From contig CM060195.1 in assembly GCA_030549335.1 (NCBI GenBank), forward strand, positions 43,964,991 to 44,028,990: DNA of 64,000 nt. The letters run 5' to 3'. Shown here in pieces: positions 37,640 to 50,875 of the stretch. Position numbers and translations under genes: made by a program. The DNA is from Pontederia crassipes (lineage: Eukaryota > Streptophyta > Magnoliopsida > Commelinales > Pontederiaceae). Under the pieces are notes generated by a model. That model did no database searches, had not been told where the DNA came from, and was given only the letters and a program-made list of their open reading frames with translations. The stretch's first letter is position 1, and every line of letters begins with the position of its first letter.

Positions 37640-38640
37640 GTCCTAGGAGTGAAGGAAGGGCGTGCCACGCCTTCCCAGTTCCCACTCATCTTTCGAAATC
37701 GCTAACTCACCGTGTACAGATGAAGACAGGCGAAGCAATGAAGCATAGCCGGTGGCCCACGTGAATGGCCGTACCGGCCCCCCTCCTGCTCCGAGTCGTC
37801 AGACACGCCGAGTCCCGCCCAGCCAGAGCTCGGTGGCCACCTCCTGTCATCTCCCCCCACCCCCTCTCTTTCTCTCTCTCTCTCTCCAGAGAAGTGAAGA
37901 AGCTTTCCATGTCCTTGCCCTGCCTGCATTGGCACCCACCACCGCCGTACCTCCGGCATGCATGATGCATATCCTACTCGCAGGCTTCATTCTCCTCCTT
38001 TCCCTTCCGTGTGTTGCGTGTCACAGTGCCGTACGCACAATTTATGCGCATAACCTTCCAAACTTTTGCCTCTTTTAATCTCTCGTCTTCGGAACAGCGA
38101 CACATTTATCACTCCATTAATTAAACACTCTGTCCCCTTCTTCCTTGATCTCTCCCTCCACTTCACGGCTCCACGGTTCACACTACACACACAGACGCTC
38201 TCTCTCTCTCTTCCACGCACAGCGGCAGAGGACGAGAGAGAAAAGACAAAAGCTCTGCTGCTGCTTTTACAGTTGGGGAGGTGACAAATGATAGGTGTTG
38301 GATGCATCTGCTGGTGCTGCTCTCTCTCTCTCTCTCTCTTTTTCCCTGCAGACGTGATGCATTGATCAGGAAATTTTACAGTACGTATAAAGATCCACTT
38401 TTCTCCTTTTCTTTTTCTTTTGCGTCGCATCGAGGGGGCGCCATCATTGCAAGCAATTGCAAATCCCGGGGGCTGACACTCGGCCCGCGCGATCATTGCA
38501 CCTGTCGATTAGGGAGCGAGCGGAGGAGATGTGCACTGCACATGGTATTTGGGGGGGGAGGGGGGGGGGGGGAGGGGGGGGAGGGGATGTGGGGTAGGTA
38601 AAGGATGCCCATGATCTAAGGATGATCAATACCGCATGCG
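37640..38640. other. GC- and CT-rich island, function unknown
   Basis: Composition jumps from AT-rich spacer to GC-rich with several CT runs (about 37866-37888, 38198-38211, 38319-38341) and a poly-G block at 38551-38596. Open frames on both strands are Arg/Glu- or Ser-rich low complexity and match nothing I know. It could be the promoter and 5' leader of a non-coding transcript. I looked for common conserved microRNAs (156, 164, 166, 393, 408, 528, 535) and found no hairpin-supported match. Confidence 0.4.
38551..38596 (+). other. Poly-G block with G-quadruplex potential
   Basis: Consecutive G runs of 8, 14, 8 and 4 separated by single A, then more GGG/GGGG runs. At least four G-tracts are close enough to fold into a quadruplex. 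Confidence 0.7.
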
Positions 38641-41600
38641 GATGTAATTAGATTTGTCCAATACATAAAAGCAAAATATATTTTGGTAGAACATTTAAAA
38701 GATTAATGTAACTAGCACCCTTCTCTTCTCAAGAGATGTTGAACTTCTCTGAATCTCTATAAATTGATCAATAATTTAAATCATGTCATCATTTAATATT
38801 ATTTTATTATTTATTTGAATCGTTGATAAGTCGATCAGCATAACTTTGGAGGTGCATTAATCTCAATATTTAAACACACTAATTTCTTTTACTATATTAA
38901 TAATACAATATAATTAAATTATTTTGTTAATTAAATAATAAATATAATTAAGGTTCAAAATGTTCGGTTAACCTATAATTATATTAAATATATAACTAAT
39001 TCAATGATAATGATTAGTTTGACTTTAGATGATATTTTTTATGATCAAATTAATTTGTTAGGTTATAAAATTTAATTATAAATTATAATTATTAGCTCAA
39101 TTAAATAATAAAAAATATACGCTTTCTATCAATGGATTTGTCCTCATCCTAAGTGGATATTAATCTGAAAAAAAAATTAAGAACATACCAAGACAAAATG
39201 GGGATTATCACAATTTCTTTCAAACAAAAGTTATCAGTATGTGTATTTACATAATTATTTAAAGAAAATATATGAATAAATCCACAGTCAGAATTCAATG
39301 TGGGTATACAAAAGTATGAGGGGACTAGGTTTGAACAGAAGACCTCTAAAAGGGGTACCAAAGTAATCACTGCACTAAGTTTAAAGATCTGTCAATTGAC
39401 ATACTAAATTGATTTAACAAAAGTCTTGATTTAATTTTTAATCATATATTAATATATATAGCATTCATAAAGTTTTAAAATTTGGGGGAGGGGCCCCTCA
39501 TCTTTACCTAGGTCTGCCCTTGATGATGATATATCAATGTATAAGTTTAATAATACAATTAAAATTAATTTAATAAAAAATTATAAAATACAAATAATAT
39601 CATAGATGATCAATTTTTTCTATAGATGATAAATTAATGATAAAAATTATCTTAAGTCTTCGAATTTTGGTTATCGGCCAAATAACTAATCAAAATTAGT
39701 CATACTAACAAAGCTATATGAAAAATCAGGATGGTTGGTACAATTGAAACAAAGCTATATGAAAAATAAGAAATGTATATATTTATAGTTTAATATTTTG
39801 AAATAATTTGAGCAATTATACTTCTTGTTATTTATATGCATTTATGAATAGAATTAATGATTAAAATATGTTTCTTATTTTTTTTATTAATTGATTATTG
39901 ATAAGTAGTAATTGATCACAATTCATTGTAGGTATTATCAACCAAACTATTAAGACATTAAAAACAACAAAACTGAAACGCACAAAAAAATAAAAGATGA
40001 ATGATGAGAAAAGGTATATACTCATAGAATAAAAAAGGTGGACGAGTAAAAAAACACATCAAATAGACAAATATTTTTATCTAAAAAATGCGATCGATAT
40101 AATCATCACGATCACGCAGTACGTTCGATTCAACAAGGCAGAAGGCACACGCATGGATTAGGGTTTCTTCTTTTATTTTATATTTTACGAGTTGAGTAGG
40201 TTTGGACAATTAATCTATTGATTTGATAGTATGTGATTTTTTCTATCAGAAATATTTATGTTATGTAGATGATTTGTGAGTTTGTCATTTCTACCATTCT
40301 ACTCTTCTTTGTGATATTTAATCAAGTTGCTCTCAAACCTTTCTCCTGGCGAGGAAAGGGGGAAGAACACATGGATGAAATGGTTCATATAAGAAGCTCA
40401 AAATCGAATAGCAAAATCCATTGATTGGAAGTCTCAAATTGCCTCAAGTTCTTTTCGTGCAAAAGAAAACTTTTTTTTAAAAAAAATTATTTATTAATTG
40501 AAAACCAATAGAGTCCAAATACAAACTATTTTGGAGTTCAATAGAGGTTCATCGCAAAAGACATCATATGATGTGTAGCATAACTTATGCACAAGTATGA
40601 AAACATTGTTTGTGTTTAGTAGTAGTACAATGAAAGAAAAACAAAGATAAAAAAACATGCTAACAATCTATATCAAAATGTTTCTTATTTTTCGAAAGCT
40701 ATAAAGAATTTCTTTTCTTATGGCCAAAATACATCTCCGGTAATCGCTTTTGATTATAGATTCTTAATATACAATTATTTGAAGTTTAAAAGAAAGAAGA
40801 TTAATAAGTGATGTTTGGTAACTATTGTTGCTTTTTGTAAAAAAAAAATACCAGCAATTTTTTTCCACAATTGCTTTTCCAAACAACTATCCCAAACGCA
40901 ACCTTAAACTTCTAGGTTAACTTGCAATCAAAATGACTCAAATTAGGAAAAAAAATAATATATCATGCTCCTCATAATAATCCATTGGATTTCAATTTAA
41001 ACAAAGAGAAATTGAAAGAAGTTTTCTAAATTAGTTGCCTTGAGTTCCTTTGGGTAATACGATTAACTAAATAAAAATGTTGTTATAAGGAAATATAATT
41101 CTTTTTTAAGTAATTAGGATGGCAACTTGACACTTGAAAACAATTCTTAACAGGACTCATCCTTTTGAGCAATCGGCCAAATCAAATGCACATGGGACCG
41201 AGTGAATAAATAAGGGAGAACTAGCATATATATGCAATTGGCCCAAAGTATCACCAAGTTGTTGTCACATTAATGACTAATCAATGTTATTCAATATCGA
41301 ATGATCAATTTTAACATTGGGATTCATTTTTCTCGTAAGTGTTTGGATGGTCACGAAATTATATATAAACTTAAAGGTACAAAATGAAGTAAACTATTTG
41401 TTGAAAGACAGATGGATTTATATATATAACTAAAATCATTAATATACGTTTATATTTATTATTAGTGTAGAGCTGATTTTTATTCATAATTTATGCATAA
41501 ATGACTTGCAATGCACATGTGTGGCGCATCAATATATTACATTTTGTTCTCAAAACGAAAGATAAAGGAATATTATATTAGTATCTTTGTGATTTCGATA

Positions 41601-42155
41601 AAAACTACAATTACACACACAAGATTATGTTTATTGTTTGAGACGTTAAACATTAAAAAGATGATAATAATTTTTCCAACTCCATCCTAACAAAACAACC
41701 TCGATATGATCCCTAGGATGTTTTTTTCTATTGAAAACACTATAGTAACTAATCCCTTAATGATTTAAGTAATTATTAAAATACTTAAAGAAAATACTCC
41801 TAAAATATGTTAAATTTTGATCATATATTATTATAGATAAGCAAAGGATAAGAAGTAGAAAATGTATATGGATAAAAAAAAAGTAGTTAAGATTAGGAGA
41901 GAAGATAAAATAAAAAAGTAGTTAAGATTAAGATAAGATAAAATTGAAAAATATTATTTTTTAATAAAGTATAAAAAAATTGATTGAATGATTATTTTTA
42001 TATAATTAGGATTACTAAAAAATGGATATAATAAATAAATTAAGTCTTGTATAAAATTAAAATTTTTAATGTGTGATCCACCTGAACACACACCACCACC
42101 TAACTCTTGGCGACCGTTCCGAAGTTGCAGCATCATTTCTTATGTTAAAATATTT

Positions 42156-42157
<2 letters not shown>
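38641..42157. other. AT-rich intergenic region
   Basis: No gene or recognisable element seen. Confidence 0.6.

Positions 42158-42186
<29 letters not shown>
42158..42186. repeat. (CT)n tract just upstream of a TATA box
   Basis: Pyrimidine-rich dinucleotide run immediately before the esterase core promoter, where CT/GA tracts are common in plant promoters. Confidence 0.9.
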
Positions 42187-42189
<3 letters not shown>

Positions 42190-42191
42190 TC

Positions 42192-42199
42192 TATAAATA
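42192..42199 (+). promoter_or_regulatory. TATA box of the SGNH esterase gene
   Basis: TATAAATA, a consensus TATA box, 104 bp upstream of the start codon at 42303. Confidence 0.75.
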
Positions 42200-42302
42200 C
42201 GATATCTGTATCACAAGATTTCACTCACGGCTGACCAGCCACCCCCCACTACGCTGCGAGTCGCCATTTATTTTGTAGCATTTTGCCGTGACCCGAGCAG
42301 CC

Positions 42303-45300
42303 ATGCGTCCGAAGGTGGTGCTGTTCGGCGACTCCATCACGGAGGAGTCCTTCGGCGACGGCGGCTGGGGCGCCGCCCTCGCCCACCAGTACTCCCGCTC
42401 GGTAACCATTCGTCGCCTCTCCCTCTATCTCCGTTCCTAGCAGCCATATGTAATGCGTTGATGATGCATGGTTGGGTGGTGATGCGTTTGTCTAAATGCC
42501 CGAATGAGTTCGATTCCGTTAAATGCGCAGGCGGACGTGGTGCTGCGCGGGTACAGCGGGTACAACACGCGGTGGGCGCTGAAGGTGGTGGAGCGCGCGT
42601 TGGCCGGGATCTGCCCCGAGGGCGGTCCGCCACCGGCCGCGATCACGGTGTTCTTCGGCGCCAACGATGCCTCGCTGTCCGATCGCAGCAGCTTCTATCA
42701 GCACGTCCCGCTCCCAGAGTACCAGTCTAACCTCCGTGTGCTCTGTGCCTGGCTGAAGGTATCCTTATGTCATCCCCCAGTCTAGTCCATACTTGTGGTA
42801 CTGCCATTTGAAGTATTGATGTTTTTAATGTACAAGTGTTGAAGTTTTCTTTTGTCCAATTGTACAACGAGTCAATGACCCAGACTCCCAGCATCATTTC
42901 TGCATGGATTAGAAGGTACAATTTGCAAGAATAAAGTGGAACGATTGATTAGCTTTAAGTTTTGAAATGCTCAATGCGGTTTGACGTATCTATAAAGTTG
43001 GAATTTATATACAACTTCGATGTTCCTTTTGTTTGACTTTTAACGTAAATAAGAAAGAAAAAAATGTCTGGAAATCTTATGTTTATCTCCCTTGTTTTTA
43101 TTAATGTTTTTGGCTAGGTAAATTGATCCCTCTGTGCAGAAAAAAGCAAGTGTTTTGTGTTATACTGTTGACTGGTAGATGGACATGCCAATTGTGGAAA
43201 ACTAACAATCAGTATTCAGTAGTAGCATATGTAGATGGACAAGCTCATTTTAGAATATTGTCTAGTAACGTGCTGAATAAATTTTTGTCTGTGTTTGGTT
43301 CAGGAGAAATGGGATTCCACTATTATAATTCTCATCACTCCGCCGCCCATTGATGAAGATGGCCGTGTAAAGTAAGTGAACAATGTATTTTGTTGTATAA
43401 TCTTCTCTAGATAATTCCTTTCAGTTGCTTGTTTCAGTTGTATTTGACGGTGGTGTGGATCCGAAATAAATTGGATGTGTTACTTCATCTACATTAACGA
43501 CACTATTGCACTTTAACTATGCTAATGACATATGATAGATGACCTATGTTTAAGCTGAAGACTTAGTTTTAGGTAAGAGTCATGCATCTCAGTCTTTTGC
43601 AGGCCAATTTATATTAGATCATGATAAGTAGCTATAAGTACAGCTTCTGGTTGCAAATACTCAAATGGATACCGGCCATGGACATATGTATATTGGTACA
43701 AAATAAACTAGTATACTTGAAGAGGATTGTCTATGATAGTTTTGACTAGATCAATGACAGCCAAATGCCTCAACAATACTGTCCACTGCACACGACTCTG
43801 TATTAGACTCTGCTCTTTGGATTCTGCACATAATCTTTGTCCGAACTTCAAGGGCAGATTTACCTGGAATTGCATAACCATTATCTTTTGAGCATCTCAT
43901 ATATCTGCATACTAGGTTATTATCAATGGTTGAAATTCCAAAAACAAGTATTCTTCTACAATTCACAATGTCTTTGATTGAGCAATCATACCTATGAATA
44001 TATGTTGTATATCATGTTACATTTGGGCATCACATCTCTTTACCTAGCATAATTCATTTATGTTTTCCTAATGGGATATTTCTAGGCTTGTTAGACAGTA
44101 ATGTCTGCCATATAAGACGAATATATGTTCTAAACAAGTTAAATTTTCTTTGTTTTTTTAAAACGATATTCTTGGTAGTTAAAAAGAACTTCTACATACA
44201 GCTTTCCTATTTCAGGATTAGTTAAATATGTTATAATTGTAATTTCCTTTTAAATTGGATTGTTTATAGGAATCCATTTCGAGATAATCCCACTGGCTTG
44301 CCAGAAAGGACAAATGACTCTGCTGGTTTATATGCCAAAGCATGCGTCTCTGTGGCTGAAGAATCTGGCCTACCAGTCATAGATATCTGGAGCAAAATGC
44401 AACAATATCCTGGTTGGGAGAAGTCGTTTCTAAGGTAATAACATGCACCAATCTTTCAATAGAACCAAGGTTTCTGGTAGCTGACATCAATTTTATCACA
44501 AAACATCCTATAGGAAAGGTAGTCTCTCTAATGTGGATTCATTCTTGGTAGCTATCTTTTTTTTCTCCTGGTTGGGAGAAGTCATTTCTAAGGTCAAACA
44601 TACACGAGCTTTCAATAATTGAGCCTTAGATTTCTGATTAGCTGACATGTTATGCATCTTTCTACATTAAATTTGTAGTACTTCAAGGTTGTTAAAATAA
44701 ATGCATAATTATTTACAGTGACTTGAAACATTTCAATCCCTTCTCAAAATATGCAAACATGGACGCGTAACTACTTACAATGACCTGATGCACTTCAATC
44801 TTATATCAAGCATTGCTATATAAACTGTAGTCTCTCTCGGTGTGGATTTATTCTTAGCAGCTAAATTCTTTACTTCAGCTGTGTCATTTGTCACGCCCAT
44901 TTCTTTGTTCATTTGGTGATACAGTAGTTTATTCCTAATCTGATGATTTCTCCTCAATGAATAAGATTGGCGGCCATAAGGATTATATGATTTCTTACTT
45001 TGGGGAGCTGGGATATCAGATATGAATTGGTTGTTTATCCATCAAGTGGATAAGTGAAACAGAGTACTTGTTGTTTGATAGAAAAATAAGATATTTCATA
45101 TGCTTTCTGTGGGCAGGAAGGTTTTGAGGTCTAAATAGAAAAATTGAAACTTAAAGATGAATTCAGACATACTTAAAAACAAATCATATTATGGTTTGGT
45201 GATCTTTGTAGATATCCTTGTTATATATTACCTTGTTGTAAAACACCTATATATTCTTGCTGACTTTCACATCACAAAGTTCATTACTTTGATGTTGCCT

Positions 45301-46120
45301 CCATATATGCGTCTTTTGTCAAAGTTAAAAAAAAACTAGACCATTTCAGTTGATAATTTTGTTCATTTTTCATCACACGCAAAATACAATGAAACAATAA
45401 GCATAACTTTAATATTTTTCAAGTGCGATCTTTCTCTTTTTTTCCCCTTCCGGGCAGCCAATGTGATGATCTTAATGGGAGTTTGCATAAAAGATCAGAG
45501 AGGTCTTACAGTACAACTTAAAAAGGGCGGGGAATTGGATAAAAAAATTATTGCAGAGTTAGGTGAGTGCAGATAGGATTTTTGCAAATAACTCTACTGC
45601 TACGTACACACAAGTTGAAAAGGAGGGGATATGGATTTGCATTAAAAAATTTTGCTTCCTATTTTATTTGGCCACTCTTGATAAATGAGGGGATGTGGAA
45701 ATGGATATGCATTAGAAAGCTTTTTCTTCCTATTATATTTTGCCAATCTTGATAACTTGGGGGATATGGATGTGTGCAATGGAAAGCGTTCGCTTCCTAT
45801 TTTTCTTTGTCCAGTCTCTATAACGGAGAAACTAAAAGCTTGAGATTTTTCAAACTTTCAACAGGAGATTCTCTGTTCGTTTGCTCCATCAACATATACT
45901 ATGCATGAAAATCTTCTCTTGCTTGCTACATCTAAGATAAATGTTCGTCATCTTTCTCAGGGATGGTTTGCACTTCACCTCTCAAGGGAACAGGATTTTG
46001 TTTGAGGAGGTCTTGCAGAAGCTTAAAGATGTTGGACTCGGCCTTGAGAAACTGCCCGCTGATTTGCCGCTCTTTTGTGATATTGACCCCAATGACGCCC
46101 TAAAGTCATTTTGCCTTTGA
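42303..46120 (+). CDS. GDSL esterase, isoamyl acetate-hydrolysing type (CPRD49-like)
   Basis: Five exons: 42303-42401, 42531-42758, 43304-43371, 44270-44434, 45961-46120. All have GT-AG introns and join in frame to 239 residues, the usual length of this compact SGNH family. VVLFGDSITEESF carries the nucleophile Ser11; block II is RGYSGYNTRW; block III is FFGANDA (Asn78); block V is DGLHFTSQGN (Asp188, His191). There is no signal peptide, so it is probably cytosolic. Homologues hydrolyse short acetate esters, as yeast IAH1 does with isoamyl acetate; the substrate here is inferred only. Exons 1-2 are very GC-rich while exons 4-5 are near neutral. Intron 4 contains a diverged duplicate of the exon 4 3' end and a degenerate tandem repeat. 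Confidence 0.95.
44566..44648 (+). repeat. Partial duplicate of the exon 4 end inside intron 4
   Basis: Diverged copy of 44408-44487, which spans the last 27 bases of exon 4, its donor site and early intron. The donor-like site reads GTCAAA instead of GTAATA. Confidence 0.8.
45622..45824 (+). repeat. Diverged tandem repeat in intron 4, about 70 bp x 3
   Basis: Three units, each running from GGGGATATGGAT/GGGGATGTGGAA through a CTTCCTATT segment to CTTGATAA-like ends (about 45622, 45687, 45757). Strongly diverged. Confidence 0.65.
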
Positions 46121-47641
46121 GGTTCTTAGTGTGGTGCCTATTTTAGGTTGATGCTTCTATTATTTAAATAACTATTAGGACACGAACATTTCGAGTGGAT
46201 TGTCAAGAGGCGCTCGTTGGATGAATCCAATGCGTCATCTCTTTTTGTGGCTTGAATGCAAAGTTGATGAGCTGCTTGTTATTTCCGCTTTAATATTCAT
46301 CTCGTATGCCATGTTTTGAGTCCATGAAATCAAAGCTCAGCTTCAAGCATTCCACCTTGCAATTCGAATTTTAAGTTGACAAATGTGTGAACCCCCTTGC
46401 GCATAACATTATGGACCAGGTTTTGAGCTCAGGAATGTGCATTGAATTAATGCTTTAAATATTAGAATTTTAGGCGGTCGAAAAGGCAGCATGATCCTGT
46501 CATAAGCATATGACTCGTAGTTGGATGTTATTTTAATTAATGCTCATCCTAATGATAGGAAGCGCCGCCTTATTAAGTATGCTATTATTTCTCATTTCAA
46601 AAATATTGAAAAGATCTTAGCAGGCATGTAATGGTGGTCTCTTCTTCAGATTTGTTTCACGTACGTATTACATTTGTTCTGTATTATATTTTGAAGTATA
46701 AAATATTTTCTTCGTTGTTATATTTTTTTTCTGATCTATGTTCAAGTACGTCTTATGATCTTAGAAGGAATCCAAAGTTATCCTTTTTTTTTGTTTTCAT
46801 AAACATGGCAATTATATAGTTATATTGACACATACGGCTAATACATAATTTTTAATTGATAATATAAAAAAATATGAAGCATATCTCTTCATGTAGACGT
46901 TAAGAATTTTTAATTAGTCGTGGTTAAGGTCGACATCATAGTTAGATTATGAACCGAGGGTCGACATCTTAATTTCATGGATGCTTATCATGTCAAGATC
47001 ACATTAGTGTATTAAGAAGAAAATCGAAGTGTCGTGCGAGCCTGAGAGTAAATTTATGAAATATGGAGGACAATATAATAAAAAAATAAATGGAATTGTA
47101 ATTAATTACTTGTCATTGTCGTCGAAATACCTCTGCATATATGCATTCTTAAAGTTTATTTTATTTTATTTACTTATTTTGGTGCTTAATCATCGGTGTT
47201 TGAAAAATGATGCCGACGATGCAACTCGGGCAATGCTAAAAAGCATATTATTTATAAGTTGGAGGTCGATCAACTTTCAGAGTCCAACTAATTTGATTAC
47301 ATTCGTCTCATGTCGCGTACTTAGTAGTAATAAATAAGGCTTCAAAATAATATTCTACATTCATAAGAATTTAAACTCGAAATCTTATTTAAACGGGGAG
47401 GAACTCTTATGACTCCACTTCACAATTATCAAAGGTGCAAACGAAATTTCTCATTTCATGCTAACATATTCCATAAGATGTTGACATAAGATCACGGTGA
47501 AGTGTCTCATTTATCCTTGCAGCTCGAGTTACGTACGTACCAGACAGACCACCTCTCAACGAGGCTTTTGAGAGCTACGTCGAAAAATGCAACAAGTCTA
47601 GCGACAAGCTGCATGGATAATTCATAGATAGACACCTCGGT
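46121..47641. other. 3' flank of the esterase gene and spacer
   Basis: Probably 3' UTR for the first few hundred bases, then AT-rich spacer. No gene seen. Confidence 0.55.
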
Positions 47642-47920
47642 CTAAACGATTGGTGGTGCTAAGGAATGATGCTGAGGGTCTGGTCCTCCAGGAACCTCTC
47701 TCTTAGTGTTGAAGTCTTCCATCGAAGCCCAAGTTGCAGCTGCAGGCTGCTGTACACCATGAACCACATGAAGTCGACTAACTGATGTATGATCATGGAT
47801 GTCACTCTCGTGAACAATCAGATGGTGATGGAAACGTAAAGATCGAGCTTCCGATGGGAAGACGATACTTACGCTAGTGATCAATACTAAGACGAGCTCA
47901 AGCTGCATCCTTATAGCCAT
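47642..47920 (-). CDS. CLE: CLE signalling prepropeptide
   Basis: Intronless 92-codon frame with CLE family architecture: a hydrophobic signal peptide (residues about 1-25, LELVLVLITSVSIVFPSEA), a variable His-rich linker, and a C-terminal 12-residue CLE motif REVPGGPDPQHH at residues 74-85, followed by seven residues. CLE peptides are secreted, trimmed and hydroxylated, and perceived by CLV1/BAM-type receptor kinases in meristem or vascular signalling; which pathway this one serves cannot be told. The motif has all invariant positions (R1, P4, G6, P7, D8/P9, H11). A TATATA-like site at about 47950-47957 lies close to the ATG; a second in-frame Met is at residue 5. A likely paralogue is at 57041-57292. 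Confidence 0.9.
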   Translation of the reverse strand: MAIRMQLELVLVLITSVSIVFPSEARSLRFHHHLIVHESDIHDHTSVSRLHVVHGVQQPAAATWASMEDFNTKREVPGGPDPQHHSLAPPIV

Positions 47921-50609
47921 GGCTAATTGTCAAAGTCGAGAAGGCACGATATATAAATAGTAGTGAGCCAAAGACGAGATCAGAAGGCCAAACCGTTTGT
48001 TATTAATATAAAGGTGGTCTTGACACAGGTGCAACCCTAGATTCCATAGAGATAGAGATATAGAGAGTGAGATTTAAATTCATATATATCCAATGACAGG
48101 AGTTTTAATATTAATTTGCATAACTTTAACTCGAGTACGCTCTTATATAGGAAAAATTAATAACTATATCTCGAGAAAAAATTGGTAGGTTTTGAGATAT
48201 AAAGATTGCTCAGTAACACTAAATTAGGTATTCTGGTTCTAATTTGATAGTTCCCTAAATAATATTTGGTTAGGAAAGATAAGCTTACGCCTGCTTGATA
48301 ATGCATTGAATTTGAATTCAGTTGTAATCCTTCTGTGGTACCTTATGTAGTCAGGCGTTTCAGTAGAATTTTTCTACGGGTATCGAGATAGGTATCATAT
48401 TTTCGAGGGGATTAATTTAGAGTCTCAATTCGTATGTAATTTCTATCATTTGTCAAAGGAAGTACTTATATAAACTCTTTAGGGGTCTAGATAGAGACTC
48501 ATCTTTGTAATCATCGTTATTCCATAACAAAGAGAGTCGCCGCCATTTTTTTCTTTCGCGTTCTTCTGTGTTCGTGTGATCTCTCTCCCTCTTTTCGAAA
48601 CAATCTGCCTTCTGATTAATCAATTTGTTAATGTAACTAGGCACTTCCATATAGTGGCAAGATAGAAAGTAGCAGACTTTTATACCAGGAAGTAATCGTA
48701 TTTAGCAGTGCGTGAATATTTAATAAATGTACGCAACGAAATTTCCACTTCGATGTTGGAGGCATAAAGTTTCCAATATGAACTGTCGTATTTTTCTGAA
48801 AAGCTAACCATTTAAAGTTTTCGCATGTAGCCAATTCACTACTATGTACAATCCCACTAATATTGTTATTACAAAGCTATATATATTAGTTTAATACCTA
48901 TAGGAAATATATATACTTTCTTCAAAAAAGTGGAAATACTTTATATCGCATTTGTTTATCCAAATTAATACAACGGATACTAACGTGCATGAAAAATGAA
49001 TCCTTTGATGTACGTATACATTTTTACTAAAGTATTACTCAAGGCTCATTGTAATTGAGTGTTAAAATAACTCGTAAAAAATACAAAGCAAAGATATATA
49101 TTATCTTTATGTGCGATTCTTATTTAGCACTTATTAAGCATAACAGAAGTTTAAAAAATTTCGTTTGCTTTGACCACATTAAAAGATGATTAATTCCGTC
49201 TTCACAAAAGTTGTAACCTTTTTTAAATAATGTCAAAGAATGATTTCGTTTGCTCTCTTAAGTTAGTTCCCATTTACCTTCTAAATTAAACTATTTTAAA
49301 AGAGACTAACATTCACAATTTAAGATAATGTATATTGTATGTTATGCTATATATCACCATTCATTCTCCCTTTTGACAATGTATATAATTTCCTAGTGTT
49401 TCCACTTTAAATGCTTAGGTAATAAAATATGAATATTACAGGAATCAAGAAAAAGCTCGAAGGTGCTTTTTTTTTAAACAAAAAGCATGCTGCATCACAT
49501 TCATAAGTTACTAGTGTTTGGATACAAAAATAGTGGAATTCCAGGAGGTGTTAATATATACTACAATCAGTGTCTTCTGTCTAGTCAGCTAATCACTTCG
49601 GATAAGTTGGCAAGGCGTTTGGACCGTTGGACACCACTTATAATTAAAATACAAGAAGATTAGTGATCTAATTATATATATGCGATTAAGGGTGAGGTAG
49701 GAGATTATATAATATGATATCTAGTTGATTAAACAAGTGTAAACAACGTTGTAGTAATCTTAACGATTCCCTGCATACTTAGCGTCGAGTCGCCACGCTA
49801 TGTCGCTTTAATTCTTCATGCCTTCACCTTCTTGCCTCTAGACAATAATGATACGGTGCACTTTGTATGGCATGCATGCACCAGAGTGCTATATATAAGC
49901 TATATGTAGACACACACACAAAAAAAAAATGCCATCAAAAGAATACTTGGTTAGATGTGTTCTAGTTCATTACTTAATCATCTGAATTTTTATTTTTGTT
50001 TATACTATATATTCATTGACCTAATTAGTTCAACATATATGCACTAGATTTGGTAGAAACCTTATAATGGAATTGCACTTGCAATTGCCTATTGGTATGT
50101 TCAAACCCGGGGAATGTATAACGTCATTGACTGAATTAGTGGCCATTTGATGCTGTCTCACTCTGAATTAGTGTGAATTTAGCAAACTCGTGATACAAAA
50201 ATATATAAGAAACGGATGAGGGAGACATTACCAAACATTGCGCACTATTTTCTTTTTTCTATCTATGGGCGACAATTCTTGGTGTTTTAAAAATATATAA
50301 ATCGACATGCCAATCGTCTTTTTTTTAATACTTAAGACTACAAGTTGGGAATACCGCGTCACATTTTTTTTTAGTTTATTGCACAGAGTACATATCACTT
50401 TTGTAATATGAAGAAAAAGATTAATATGTACATGATGCACCAAGAGACGCTTTTTTGGGCACTTTCTTTCTTTACTTGGATGGCACGAATACAGAATCTT
50501 TCCTAAAATATGTAGGTTTAATGTTCGGCTTCTTAGTTAACTCGATCTTTATCTACTCATCGGAGAGACTAAATTTGTATGTCTCGCCGCACTCCATTAG
50601 ATCTATTAT

Positions 50610-50612
<3 letters not shown>

Positions 50613-50681
<69 letters not shown>
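50613..50681. repeat. (CT)n microsatellite
   Basis: Perfect CT dinucleotide run of nearly 70 bp, the longest in the window; it creates Leu-Ser and Arg-Glu false frames. Confidence 0.95.
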
Positions 50682-50684
<3 letters not shown>

Positions 50685-50756
50685 GCTTGCAGTTGATGTG
50701 TAATGGCCAAAGGTAAAATTTACGTGCACGGCTTGCGATGAAACAACCACGTTAAT

Positions 50757-50875
50757 AGACAATTAGATTGGGGATGTAATTTTTTTAGTTTTCTTTTATT
50801 AAGCTAATAACCTCCATAAGACAATTAGATTGGGAATGTAATTTTTTTAGTTTTCTTTTATTAAGCTAATAACCT
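50757..50875. repeat. 62-bp tandem duplication
   Basis: Two nearly identical copies of a unit starting AGACAATTAGATTGGG, at 50757 and 50819. Confidence 0.9.

Noticed and set aside
37977-38000. CAGGCTTCATT resembling part of miR166
   Set aside because: Only the central bases match, and no complementary arm is found nearby to form a precursor hairpin.
50553-50762. Open frames rich in Ser-Leu or Arg-Glu
   Set aside because: They are translations of a long CT microsatellite.
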